Position numbers and translations under genes: made by a program. A model generated the notes under the pieces. That model saw nothing but the letters and a program-made list of their open reading frames with translations, made no database searches and was not told the origin of the DNA. From positions 18,136,497 to 18,200,496 of the forward strand of contig NC_039506.1 of assembly GCF_003672135.1 (NCBI RefSeq): a stretch of DNA of 64,000 bases, given 5' to 3'. This DNA comes from Ooceraea biroi (lineage: Eukaryota; Arthropoda; Insecta; Hymenoptera; Formicidae). Numbering within the stretch: the first letter of the stretch is position 1; the number at the start of each line of letters is the position of its first letter. Positions 37,101 through 49,336 of this stretch are shown here, one piece after another.

Positions 37101-40100
37101 GCGAAGAACTCAAATTTCGGGGCGAAGATACTGTTAATGAAAATCATCTTCGGCTTTCTTTGCCGCAGGTGACTTAGAATTTGTACGCCTCCTGCATCTG
37201 TCCGAACATATAGATGTACATATATTATACGTATCTAGCACGTACATACATACGCGTACGCGCGTATATGGTGCATGTGTCTATACCATGAAGATATAAG
37301 TCGACCAGAAGTTTGGAACGAAAATTTGTGGCATACCTACCTCTTATAAAATCTTCATGCCATAAGTCCGCGATAGCTCCGATGTACAGACAAGCCAGGT
37401 ACGGTATGTAGGCGTCTATATGATTGGTGACACATATTGTCACCACCTCGCGCTGCTTAATACCTATTTCCTGCATAAATATTGCGCATTTTATGCTGTT
37501 CTCTCTCATCTCCTGGAACGTAGTTATTTTTCCGGTCTTCTCATCCACCTGTGAGACGTGTATCATTACAAGCCAATAGAATCTAGCGAGATCGCGCACT
37601 TTTGCAGCTATTTGTTAATGAATGATTCGTTTTTAGAATTCCGTGCGAACGATGCGCGAAAACCATTTTGCCACTAGGGAAACATATTATATTACCTGAC
37701 CAATGAACAATGGCGCACGTTCGAATGTAGCCAAAATATAGTTCCCGATATTTCCGGGTTTCAAATCTAACGTATTCGAAATACCTGTCAATTCTTTCTT
37801 TGTTATCTTGAACAGATTAAGCGCATCCTGAAAAGCCGCACGATTAGTGTTTTATTATTAGTTATTATTATTTATTATTAGACCATTATTAGTATTTTGG
37901 CATTCCCTTGACTTCTTCAGACAAATTTTATCGTATCTTATTATATACAGATCTCTTACCGGACAATGATGTAATCCCGGGGTCAAGACTTCTTCCTCAG
38001 ACGACATTATTAATTATTAACTAACGTTACAAGCGTTCTTATATCTTAAAGTTAATACTGATAACACCGCTTATATTCGACCGTTGCTATTCTGAAACTG
38101 AGTTTTAACGTCTGTCGACACTTGTGTATCGACGTATAGAGTGACCTGACGGAAAGTAGACAGAAATATTTTGTTTTGACTGACAATGAGCGAGGATGAT
38201 GAACAGAATCATAATAAACCGGATTGATGCTTCTACCTCTAACTTTCGTTAATCTCTATTATTTCCGAAAATTTATCTTTTCGCCTCGAAATTTTACAAT
38301 TTGAGGTACTTGCCCGATATTCGGCAGTTTCGATCGAATCCTTTTTAACATCCAAGGAAATCGTGTGTATCGCGGGAAAAATGCTTTTTAATGTTATTTC
38401 GTATCGCGTGATCACAGCTGGAGCCGATAAGTCGTTCTTCAAATTCTTCAACAAAAAAAAGAGAGAAAATTTATATTGACTCCTTGACGATTCGTCTCAT
38501 GTGCGCACGCGAATTGTGTATCGAACAGATGACAAATCATCTGCGTCGAAACCAGAATGAATACCGCGCTCTCGTATGCATTTGATATTTCATAATCAAC
38601 AAGGCAGCTCACGATGATCGAACTTTTCCTCTTTATTTCGTTCTTTTATCACAAATGTATCCAAAATTTATAACATGTCTATTTCGTGAATAAACATGTT
38701 CGAGTTGCTGGTGATCTGAGAAATCACTCCGAGTGCAAAGAGTTAATATCTATATTTTCCAGTTAGATATTTCTTTTAATTTATATTAATAATTGTTCTT
38801 ATTGTTATTATTAACAATTTTTTTTCTTCATCATCTTTTCTCTTTAAATATTTAACTTCTTAATATAACATTATTAATATTTTATTCCCAATTAAAATAA
38901 AATTTTAATTTTTGCGTGTGAATATATTATAATAGAAAAAATTGATCTGTTTTAAGGTTCTGTAACCGTTTTGAGAGAGTTCAATACAACTGGCAGGATC
39001 GGTAATTTATTCTTACATGACTTTACAAACAGATTCCGATCACTTGGAAATAACTCTTACATTCTTCACGGTGACTTTTACTTCACTGAGAACACCTCCA
39101 TTGGAAATCTAGACGTGAATGGATCGATACAACAATCGATGTTCGAGGATTACCTGAAAACGACGATCTCCAATAATGATGCGAATATTACGATATTCGG
39201 AAGGAAATTATTTAATAATTCGGTTACGTTTAATCGTGCATTTATCATCGATGGCAGTTTGAACGATATAGACCTGCACAGGTTTCACGAGAGCGCTATT
39301 TACATCGACAAACCTCTTTCGATCAATTCCCACGTCGTTTTCAAGGAAGATGTTCATGTGCACAAGGATATTGTAGTAAAAACGAAATTACAATCAAACA
39401 CTATTTGGGGAGTTGACATGAAACAGCTGCAAGAATCTGTTATCGCTCTTGATGAAGTTAGATATTTTCCAGGTAATTATTAATTATATTTATATTAAGT
39501 AATTATTAGTTATATTTATATTGGAGACGACCAAAAAGTGCACGGTATGTGGTTGTTAATTTTATAACATTTAGATAAATATTTCATATTTACTTAGACT
39601 TGTATATTTATTATCTTTATTACACGCGCGGAATAATTAAAAATTATTTTACAAATAACGCGTCTGATATAAAAAAGATAAATTACAATTTGCCATACAA
39701 TTAATTGTAAAACGCCGCTCGGAATACGGGATATATGATAAATCAACCCGGTTAGTAAACCGTGCATCTACGTAACACGAGCATTTGCGTGATACAGCAC
39801 ACAGGATGTTGATCATTACATCGAACGCGATTTCGCCGCGTAATAAAGAATATCTTGTCTTTCAGCGCGGATGACACTCGACAACGTGACTTTCCGGGAA
39901 AGCGTAGAAGTCGAACAAGTCAATGACTTGCAAATGGATCTGCTGATTACGTTGCACACGAAGCAGTTTATACCAGTTGACAGGCTACGTTGTACTAATA
40001 TTACCACTAGGAATCTCCAAATTTCGAGACGAATTAATACTTATACCTTGGACGACATTTATGGAAACACTTTTATGGTAAACATTTATTTTTTGTATTA

Positions 40101-43100
40101 GACTTAGAAAAATATTTTTTTTAATATATAATAAATAAAACAGTTCACACGTACGGTAAAGTAAAATATAAAATTTCTACAGAATACATACTAAAATTTT
40201 AACATAGTAGCATACAAAAAAGCTTCTGATAATATGAATTTATAATAATAAAAATTGTCCTTACAGATATATGGCAACCAGAATATTACGGGAAACATGA
40301 CAATTCACGAAAATGTCTACGCGCAGCACGATTTCAACGCTCATCTCATCAACAACTTTAATCCTAAGCACATCATTTCTTTGATCAGCAACGATACTCT
40401 AACTGGTACCGATCAGACAACTATGCATCATACAGAGCGTGAATCGAGCTTTGACTATATTCTGACAATCGAGCAATCGATATAAATAATATTTGCAAAA
40501 TTCCCTTAGGAAACTTTATATTCAAAAGTCCAGTAGTCCTTGATAAAAGCCTCAGGATTCTGGGTTCTCTAAACGGGGTAGATCCGATTACTTGGCACGG
40601 GACGGCAGTGAAGAGAACCGGCGAAACAAAACAGATTATATCCGGGAAATGGAGAGTGCACGGAAACGTCCATTTCGAAGGGGATATTAGCGGAAATGAG
40701 CTTCTAAATGGAGTTAACGTCATGGAGGTGTCAGCCGCTCTTGCAAAAGAACGTGCAACTATAAACGACATCATCGTAGAAACATATGTAAGAGAAATGT
40801 CATGGAGAGATATAATACATTTATATTATTTAAAATCATTTTTTTAATGTTCAACGCATTGGCAGCAGAACAAAGGAAGATTATTCAGTTTGTCTTTGCG
40901 ATTAAATGAGCCGTTCATTTGCCAAATCGATTAACTTCACAAAAAGTAGAGAAATTGATAAAATAATATACATTCCTTTTTAAATTTCCTTTTAAAATTT
41001 AAATTCAAATAAAATTTAATTTAAATTTTAAATTGATTAATATTTACCTTTTTATATTTAAAATTAATTTCCTTAATAATGTATTTTAAATATAAAAAGT
41101 TAAGGATCAAGTGCTTTGGTACCAAAATTTTTAAAAATTCAAAAAGTAAAGTTAATCACTTTGGCCTCAACGGCTCAAATATATTTCTTTTACTAATTTC
41201 GTTCTGCGTCCGCAGATGGCAATCCACCAAAGCAGATTTAATAAATATGCCACCCGTTTACCTTTCAGGGGAATTTGACCGATGTGTGCACGTCGTATTT
41301 AGAACCGCTTATGTGCGATGCGGCGCATCAGATATACAAATTCGATAAGTTCGATTATTTGAAAGTGCTGAATTTCGAGGGCGACGTTCACGATATTCGA
41401 AAAGTCGAATTGGACAATTTGGATTACGTGTTGGTGAATTACGACACTTGCCGCGTGAAGCTTCTGCTGTACACTGAAGCTGGCTTCGAAGAGGTTGATG
41501 AAGTATCCGATTTTGGATTAATTGATCAATGGATCTTTTTCAACTCTAATAATTCTTTGTATTTGCTCACCATTGCCAATCACACCTGCAGCAACAGCCT
41601 AAGTGACATATGGAAGTTGGAGAATAATAAATTGACGGTGAGGTTGTAATAATTAAAGAATGAAAGCAATTTTATCTATTAATTATTAATTTAATTGCTA
41701 TATTGATTATTAGATATTTTTTAATTATTATAATTATAATGTTTATTATTAAATTTGATCATACTTTTATATTAATATATTTTTATTTATTAAAATTTCA
41801 TGATAATTAATTCTGATAATTATATTAAAGTTTTCTTTTTATATATAATTAAAGAAAAATTTATATAATTAAGATACGAATAACGCGATATTACCTTAGG
41901 CTCAATGCTTAGACTAATGCAGCTAATTTTAATTTCTCATCTTCTTTATTCTCACAGCACGTATTAGAAATTGTCAACATCTCCGGTTTTACCAGTTCAC
42001 ATCAAGACGCGTTTGTTAGGATGATACGCAGGGATCTCGAAAACGCTTCCGAAAACGTGCAGTTTGACATATTGGAGGCTCTCGTCTCGTACGAGAATAA
42101 GACATTGAATTTAATATCAGATAATAAAGCAGTTGCTATTGAATCTTTAATCTACGAAATGCAAGGAAGGTCACATCATATATATCAGAAAGATTGTATT
42201 GCTTGTGCTGCTCAATTGGTCTTTAAAGTAGGTATTTATGGCAGAGAAGAGTACCTTTACTACAATGAAAACATCAGCCAAGAATACATATACGTAAGTC
42301 GGAAAGAATTTCTATTCAGTCCTGTTCTTTCATTATTATTCAGCAGCAAACAGCAAATGTCAAGCCAGAAAACTAAGAATGTATAATAATAACCATGCAA
42401 TAATTATGCATTATTAGTTTTCTGGCTTGACATTCGTCGTTTACTGTGGAATAATAGTATCGTAAAGAATAGATTATTCTTCTACATGACATGTGAATTT
42501 ATGCTACTGAATAAGTAAAATAATTATAACGGTTATATTTATTATAAAAGTTAATCAATTTATTCGTATGTAGATTAATTTTGCATTTAACAAAATAACA
42601 TCAAACATTTCAGGTTTGAAGTAATTTTTTATTTATTTTATTAAGCAATTTATTTTAATATTATTAAGCTATTTATTTATTTATTTTATTATTTATTTTA
42701 TTAAGCAATTTTAAAAAGAATAAAGACATAAATTTTGCATCTAAAAGATCATTTTTTTACGATCTTTTCTTATGTAATACGTTAACATTGAAAACATAAT
42801 TGTCTTTTTTTAATAACTTTTATACATATTCGATATAACATCAAGATATATTAATTTGACATCATTTTATCCAGTTGTACAAAACACAAAACAATGACAG
42901 CTCGCATGCGAAGATCTTGCAAACCATAAAAACATGTCGGCCGAAATCATTTTTAGTTCTTAATTTCAATGGATTAATAGAGACGCTGCTTATCATCGCG
43001 GAAAACAACGACACCATCCAAATTTACGAATATCGAGGTAAGTCCTTATAAAACTACAAAAAAAGTTAAGACAGTTAAATTGAAAAAGAAAAACATTTAT

Positions 43101-43368
43101 TGTTACTAAGAAACATGACTATCACGTTTCGTTAAATTTCTTTCAAGGTATCGAGGGCTTCGTGCATAAGGATAGCATCAAAATGAAAATCGATAAGTTG
43201 TACAACTTTAAAATAAGGAAGTACACTAATCTCGACGAAAGACACTGCCTGGCTGTAATTCACGAAAATCGACTAACAATTTTGGAAGCAAAAATGCATG
43301 GCGAGAAGTTGGACTTGGAAACGAACACCTCAAAATTCTGTAATCCGATGTGCAAAACGTTAAAATGA
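28127..43368 (+). CDS. Gene B: large secreted repeat glycoprotein, 1,897 aa, 16 exons
   Basis: Exons: 28127..28334, 28742..29255, 29507..29808, 30282..30589, 31119..31817, 32302..32565, 33494..33812, 33922..34767, 38957..39472, 39866..40077, 40267..40405, 40510..40787, 41269..41637, 41958..42293, 42875..43037, 43148..43368. Every junction is GT-AG and keeps phase. The N-terminus is a signal peptide (to about residue 24, ending AKCQ). Residues about 70..444 and 1536..1897 look like beta-propeller blades, with alternating short strands such as HIDVYKFEDGPRLCHLEKH. Between them about 1,050 residues form degenerate repeats of about 60 residues, patterned as NG-hydrophobic, then G-x-F/V, then an N-glycosylation site. 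Many NxS/T sequons are present. No transmembrane segment is seen near the C-terminus, so it is probably secreted. Size and layout recall the Nasrat/Polehole/Closca vitelline-membrane group, but that is a memory-based guess. Gene C is nested in intron 8. Confidence 0.88.
32587..33434. repeat. 119-bp minisatellite, seven copies, in gene B intron 6
   Basis: The phrase GTTCTGAGTTGTTGATATC recurs at 32642, 32761, 32880, 32999, 33118, 33237 and 33356, exactly 119 bp apart. This gives seven tandem units and a small partial one. Copies fall into variants: GTTCTAGCCCTTAG against GATCTAGCCGTTAG, CCGAGCAG against CCAAGCAG, and GCTATTG against GCCATTG or ACCATTG late in the array. The array fills most of the intron between exons 6 and 7. 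Confidence 0.95.
35106..35190. repeat. AT-rich hairpin in gene B intron 8
   Basis: CATAAATTCATAATTGTAAT is followed closely by its inverse ATTACAATTATGAATTTATA, with a short AT loop. It lies about 300 bp beyond the 3' end of gene C. Confidence 0.6.
35477..38007 (-). CDS. Gene C: divergent adenylate-forming enzyme (acyl-CoA synthetase/luciferase-like), 601 aa
   Basis: Seven exons on the minus strand: 38007..37960, 37827..37696, 37548..37341, 37197..36674, 36598..36064, 35934..35717, 35617..35477. All junctions are GT-AG and phase-consistent, and the total is 602 codons with the TAG. The fold is clear: an N-terminal YIPYLACLYIGAIADLWHED block, GPKSYGEIWCKYP (about 439), YYTGDWGYFDTDG (about 485..497) and the C-terminal TPRLPNGRVDKDNL (about 584..597). 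Such enzymes activate carboxylates with ATP and then usually form CoA thioesters. Here the P-loop, normally SSGTTGxPKG, reads YSPSATTSYGN (about 225..235). The YGxTE motif is replaced by PGMVQTG (about 398), and the invariant A10 lysine is Arg591. The ribose-binding Asp in TGD is kept (about 489). There is no C-terminal SKL-type peroxisome signal. The family is usually about 540 aa. Catalysis is probably lost or changed, yet the open frame and splice sites are intact. Confidence 0.9.
42346..42441. repeat. Hairpin in gene B intron 14
   Basis: AAATGTCAAGCCAGAAAACT is followed about 50 bp later by its inverse TAGTTTTCTGGCTTGACATT. The hairpin begins about 55 bp after the exon 14 donor. It is probably a small MITE remnant, and it would fold strongly in the pre-mRNA. 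Confidence 0.75.
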
Positions 43369-43369
43369 A

Positions 43370-46300
43370 AGGAATACGTCACACGTGTGTAATATATGAT
43401 ACTTTACGCATTCCTAATCGTAGGAATTTATTTAAAATTGATATAAAGTGATGCACAATAGCACAAGCTAATATATATAAATTAAGTTTTTGTTGTTGTA
43501 ATTGCATAATGATCGTTCTGTTATATTTATAATTATCTTACATATACAATATATATGATATTATTATCCGCAAATTGTATAATTCAATGGTTTCGCGAAA
43601 CTCCAAATTAATATATAAGGAAAGTAAAATGGTTTTAATTATTAATATGTGGCATGTTGTAAACTTTAATATATCCACTCTCAAAATTATAAAAGAGATT
43701 TAAAAAATATTTAAATTAAATAATTTTCAGAATTGGATAGATCTAAAGCGTAGAATAAATTTGCGGACATAATAAATAAATATAATATAATGATCCTTGT
43801 CCGGGATTCGAACATGTTAATGCTTAATTATTAATTAAGTATCAAATCATTAGAAAATGTTTCTTTGATCGAGATTGGAATATTATTTATTACTTCATTA
43901 TTTCAAATGTACATATATATATATATATATATAAATATATGTATTTGATGAAAAAATAAATAAAAGCAATAAAGGAAGTTTTGAGCGACACGCTCGTAGC
44001 TCGTTCGAATTTATCGCCGAACGTTGGCAAAATCGGGCGTTATCATAAAATTATCATTCGTAATGCGACGTGCGCGCGGAAACGTTCGGTAAAGAGGGAC
44101 TTACCGCACCTGTAAGGAATGTGACCCGCGACCTCCTGACCTAGAGACACTATGTGTGACTTGCTCCAGGTAATGTAGGCTTAGGTTAATGCGCTTCGCG
44201 TCTTGGTCAAAATGGTGTCAGTTATCGTACACTGGTACACCCGCTCGGACATTCGCAGGAATTCGCGACTTTCGCGTCGCGATCTCAACGGAATGCGTTA
44301 ATGAGATTATAGAACACACACGCATACAGTTTCATATAATTACGATGTAACGTGCAATTATGCGTAATTAACAGATGTTTACACATTTACAATTATTTAT
44401 AATTAAAGTAAGAATTTTCTGGTTGTTTGTTATACAGCTTTTCCCGAGAGATAGCGTGATCTTGGTGCAACTTTCAAATCTTTTATTAAAAAATATTATA
44501 TAAACATTCGACGAAATATATCAAATATTTTATTAGATTGTTAGAAAGTCGAGGTTGCATTAATAAATAGTTTAATCGCCATCATTATCAATAATTTGAT
44601 ATCATTGGATATCATGCTTTTTTACCAATATTGCTACGTAGTTCTAGATGAACATATGAAGATATAGCAGTCGATTAAATATGGCGATTGCTGGAATCGA
44701 TCGCTTGAAGATATTTATTGTTCTCTCGGGAGGTTTTATTTTCACGATGGACCAAATATTTTCGATGGAATTGGAGTCAAGGGATTATGACAGCCAATCA
44801 AATAGATCGAAAAGTGTTTTGTGTGTGTGTGTGTGTATAAGCTTGGCCCTTTTGAAACACCCTGTATATCATGATATTTATCTATTGATATATATCTTAA
44901 ATTCCAACGCTGTTTCATTTCTACTTTTATTTCTCGATCGGCAACGAGTGAAAGGCAAATATTGGCCGGAAATTGCTGCACAGCAAGTTCCGCGAACAAT
45001 GTTTCCCGCAGCTCTAGAAAACTCGAAAGATCACGCAGTCACATAAGATCACATAAATTGTGATTGACCGTACTTATCGATCGAAACAATCGCGCGATCT
45101 CCTCCAATCATCTTCAACGTAGCCAAAATGATCAATACATCAATCACATCAATATCAACATCAATATCAACATTCCTCGATTATCCAGTTCAGATAAGAA
45201 TTCTCAGATCTCTTTCGAGGATAGAAAACCAGATTGGCGGATAATTTGCAAATTCAAACGACGTCCTACGCCATTTTGCAGAGAATGGCTCTCAAAATTC
45301 TCGCGCACCGTCCGCCATTGCGCTTCGAACCGCGACCCTCGATATCTCGCGCGGTCCCGGTCTCGATTCGAGGAATCGATGCACGCTGGCGCGCGCGCGC
45401 ACGATAAAGAGAGAAGAAGAACAAGAGAGAAGAGATCCAACGCGCGCGCCGTCGCCTTGACGACGACGACGACGTCGACGACGTCGACGTCGCTGCGACG
45501 TCGGCGCAGTGCGTCGTTCGGCGCAATAAACGGAGTTGTCGCCGCCGCCGCCGGGTCGACGGTGCCTCCGATGGCAGGCCAGTGTCCCGACTTTCCTCGG
45601 CTTTCGCGCTGCGCGTCCCGCCTCCGTCCCGACGCCGACGTCGCCGTCGTCATCGCGACCCCGTCCGATCGTTAACATCCGGCGGGCTTTGACATCCGCG
45701 AGGCCGCGAGACAGTCGCGACGGTTGAATCGATGCGCTAGCTTCCGGACGGCAACCGGAAGTTGTCGTAAACCCGCCCAGCTCGCCGACGACGACGCCGT
45801 CGTCGTCGCCGTCGGCCGACGTTGATAACCGGGTGATGGTGACCTGTTCTGATCGCGCGAGCACCGCGCGAGCGAGCGTGAGAGGCCAGCGGGACATGTG
45901 CCTTTTCGCCTCCTATTGATCGCCGCTGCCACAAGGGATCCCCACGTTTCGCGGCCCACGGGACACCCGGTAAGGCACCGCATCCCCTCGCACGATCGCA
46001 CGAGATCGTTCGTCCCGCGGATAAAGTGCCTGCTGCCTTATCTGTGCGAGTGCGACGAGATAATTGCGAGTCTTATGCGAAAGCTTCTGGCGTGACATTG
46101 CTCATGCTTTCGGATGGGTTCTGCATAAAGGGAGGATCTTGCTCTTAATCTTGCGGGATATTTATCTGAACAAAGGTCATGCGGGGTTTGGGGGCGGATG
46201 GTTTGAAGATAAGATGTGTATGAGATATTACGGATTAAATGCGCTCTTGAAGAAAAGTTGTTTTTTATATTGTATTGTAAGATTTAATTAAATAATTCAT

Positions 46301-46470
46301 GCATCACGGTTTTGGGGATTGCATTTTGAAGAATATTGTTGTATATCAAGAATGTTTAAATCGCAATTATCTCCATAATTAATGAGGCAGTGCATTGCAT
46401 TCGATGGGACAATAATTGTATTAGCATTTATTTATTTGAAGATGAATGTGAGACGCGTCAAATATGTATA
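43370..46470. other. 3' flank of gene B and CpG-rich block, no supported gene
   Basis: AT-rich DNA follows the gene B stop, with AATAAA-type hexamers near 43755 and 43772 as possible poly(A) signals. A (TA)n run lies near 43914..43932. A possible truncated transposon end (GAAACACCCTGTATA) lies near 44855. From about 45240 to 46080 the DNA is GC-rich and very CpG-rich, with CGACGACG and GCCGCCGCC runs. Long open frames on both strands there are mutual shadows and show no domain. The block may be a promoter or 5' exon. Confidence 0.45.
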
Positions 46471-46479
46471 TGTATCACG

Positions 46480-46615
46480 CAGGGCTGATGGTTCCAACCT
46501 CTTGGTAAGCTAACAGTTAAAACAAGTGTTTGTCTTTGCTTCTTTTGAAGAGAAAACAGGCAAATATGTGATTTAACTGTTAGTTAGCTTACCAGGAAGT
46601 TGGAACAACTGGCCC
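46480..46615. mobile_element. Small MITE, about 135 bp
   Basis: The left arm (CAGGGCTGATGGTTCCAACC, then TCTTGGTAAGCTAACAGTTAAA) is matched by the inverse right arm (TTTAACTGTTAGTTAGCTTACC, ending TTGGAACAACTGGCCC). The CAGGG-type end resembles hAT elements, but I see no clear 8-bp target duplication. The interior is short and non-coding. Confidence 0.6.
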
Positions 46616-46619
46616 GTAA

Positions 46620-49330
46620 TTATGGTCATTAGCATCGATAATTAATGAAACTATCTCTTGCTGCACTCTTTTTTTTCAAGTAGTATTATATAGAAATATC
46701 GGGATAGAAAGAAGATTATCGAAAAAGAGTATTATAATATTTTGTGCCTTTTGTGTGTTTATATGTTTTGATACAAGACACAAAATATTGTCGTAAATTT
46801 ATCTCTGTGCATAAAAAAATCGGTTTACATATAAAAGATACACTGTATCTTATTAAACACAAACAGATGCAATGACAAGATCTCAAAACTTGATTTAGAA
46901 GAAAGCATTTTGTTATTCCTAACATGCGTTTCTTCAAACCGAACGTTTTTCTTCTGAGATGCTTTTTCATCTCATTTTCGTAATGGAATCTGCAGATAAA
47001 GGAGGAAACACGCGAGGCAAGTTTAAAAATTAACTCTCTCACGTAGAACTTTCTCTCATGCCGTGCAGCATACCAGTGTCGCGGGCTCTTCATTATTATT
47101 ACCGTTCATACATGTGTCACACATACGAAGCACGTTAATCTCCAGCTAAACGATCAAAGCGGGAATTGCACAGCATGCGCATACAGTTTTAAACAAACCT
47201 TTTTCGAATAAACGTTTTACGGCTGATACGAGAAGCGAGGGTGAATGCGAATCGATCGACCGATCGACTTCAGAGAAACCGGCGAAACCGCCGCGCCGGG
47301 GGTGGTCCGAGTCGTTAACGAAGTTAAATAACACAGTAACCGTCATGCCGGGCGACCCGCAAAGGAATTCAGCGTTTGTTTCCCTTCCGCGTTTCTGCAG
47401 TCTGCCGATCCGCGGAGGAGCGAGAGATCGTGCAGAGCCACGGTGGACACTTAAATCAGCCAGAGGGCGATTGAAAGTCCGCCGCCGATCTCGGGCGCGG
47501 CAGGAAATTAGCTGTCCGCTAATCGAGAAGCGTCTCACTCTCCTGGAATCGATTAATCTTCCGATCGTCCATCCCGCGTCGCGCGACTGATAAAATGTGG
47601 CTTTAATTGGTTCCGCGCGACCTCGCTTTTGAAAATTCATTTATTCCGGCGGTGTCAACTTTACTTTCCGGTTCTATCGGCTATTAAAAGAGAAACGTGC
47701 AACTTGACCACTCTATATGAAAAATCGTGCAACAGAGTGCTTCATATTTCAAGTTGGGCAATCGATCCCTTCAGACAGAAGTTTTATAGTACCGACTTTA
47801 TATTCTGGGTCTATCAGCTATCAAAATATACAACTTGGGCACTTTATGTGAAAATATAGTCCGTCTATATTATTATTAATTTCTAAAACAATTAATTTCT
47901 TATATTTATTTTAATTATCCATTACTGTTTATTCTCTAATTTCTGTATGATGTAACAACAAAAAGAATATATTATAAAATCATAAAATTTTACATTTTTT
48001 TTAAATAATTGTAATTGTATGCAGTGATATTTATAACTGTCTATTCAAAGGAGTTGTTTGTCTGTCGGAGTTGTTGAAATTTCACATTGGCATGTAGCGA
48101 TATACAAGATGAACATGTTGCATTAACATGAGAGTTCAATAGCAATCCCAAGATACCGAAGCAATTATAAGAATAGGTGGACAAGATACGCAGTTCCTCC
48201 GGCACTTTCGCCTTTCCCCGGCTTGTCTGGCTTAAAAGGAAATCGTCGTCTTCATTACGACCTAACGGGATTGCGTGGTGCTTTTTGTAGCGTTTGCGCT
48301 ATAATTGATATTGCGATAGTGTAATACTTTATAGTAAAATCGCATGCAAACAAAATACTCCAAAAAAATCAAACTTTTTTTACCTATTTTTTATATCATT
48401 ATACGTAATTTACGCATTATGCATAATTGTGAAGAATTTTCCGTTAAGTTTCGTGTTACCTTACTGCATGTGATAAGAAAATATTTTCCCGTATTCTTAA
48501 TTCTTAATATTCAATATTAATTAATTAGTATTAATATAATTTAACAAAAGCATATTTATGAAAATATATAACGACACTGTGTATATCTGTATATATCTAT
48601 ATAGAAATACATGACGTCCAAAAATTATTTTTTTGACCTTATATAAATGACAGTATTAATTTAAATTAATAATATCAATTTTATAACAATTGTTATAAAA
48701 TCCAAGTTGCTATTCTCAAACAATATATTATTATTGATATGTTAAATAATCACACGCGTTCAAGAAGATTAATATTACAACGTAAACCCGTCACAAACGT
48801 TTATTATGTTATTGCGAATGCTGCAGATTTAAGACTGTAATTTGTAAACATAGTGATGTTAACAGCCATGTTAATAGATTTGCCGTTAATTTAGCGGAGG
48901 ACAGCTGATCCCACACTTTCGAGAGCCAAAAGAAACTTTCCCATGTAGCACTTAGCATTCGGTACAGATACTCTTATAGCTCGCTGCAACTAAATGATAA
49001 ACAGCACATTGCGAGAGGGCCCGCTGACATTTGAAAATGTCAGTGACTACCTACATGGGTTCTACACTCGTGTAGGCTCATGCCCGTTGCCATTATATGT
49101 GATACCGGACTATTGTCGTTCAACTGATGCGTGCACGACATGCGACTCGTCTCCGCCTTTTCTTAACTTCTCGCTGGAAGAATAATAACGAGTGACTTAT
49201 AAGATATCGCAATAATGCTATTAATTCTTTTGCTTTGCATCTCCCATTTCTAACTATAGATTCTTGAGTCAAGTGTTGAATTAATTCTGTAGATCTTTTC
49301 TAACAGATATTCTTTTGCAAGGGCTCTTCT
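46620..49330. other. Intergenic, no supported gene
   Basis: A GC-richer part (47140..47640) has opposing open frames of up to 164 codons, with no domain and Arg-rich low-complexity composition typical of GC-rich non-coding DNA. Near 47660..47860 a loose direct duplication occurs (CGGTTCTATCGGCTATTAAA against GGGTCTATCAGCTATCAAAA, each followed by CAACTTG). The rest is AT-rich. Confidence 0.5.
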
Positions 49331-49336
49331 TCTTAA

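Noticed and set aside
43148..43368. Standalone 68-codon gene
   Set aside because: It is the last exon of gene B: a CAAG acceptor ends at 43147 and the phase fits exon 15.
45064..46001. Open frames up to 203 codons on both strands
   Set aside because: CpG-rich trinucleotide-like DNA keeps several frames open at the same time; the proteins are low-complexity Arg/Thr/Val runs and mirror one another.
47146..47640. 164-codon minus-strand frame
   Set aside because: Opposed by an open frame on the other strand; Arg/Ser-rich with no recognisable domain and no flanking splice evidence.
47660..47860. Tandem duplication resembling a transposon end
   Set aside because: The similarity is loose and short; no inverted ends or target duplication could be defined.
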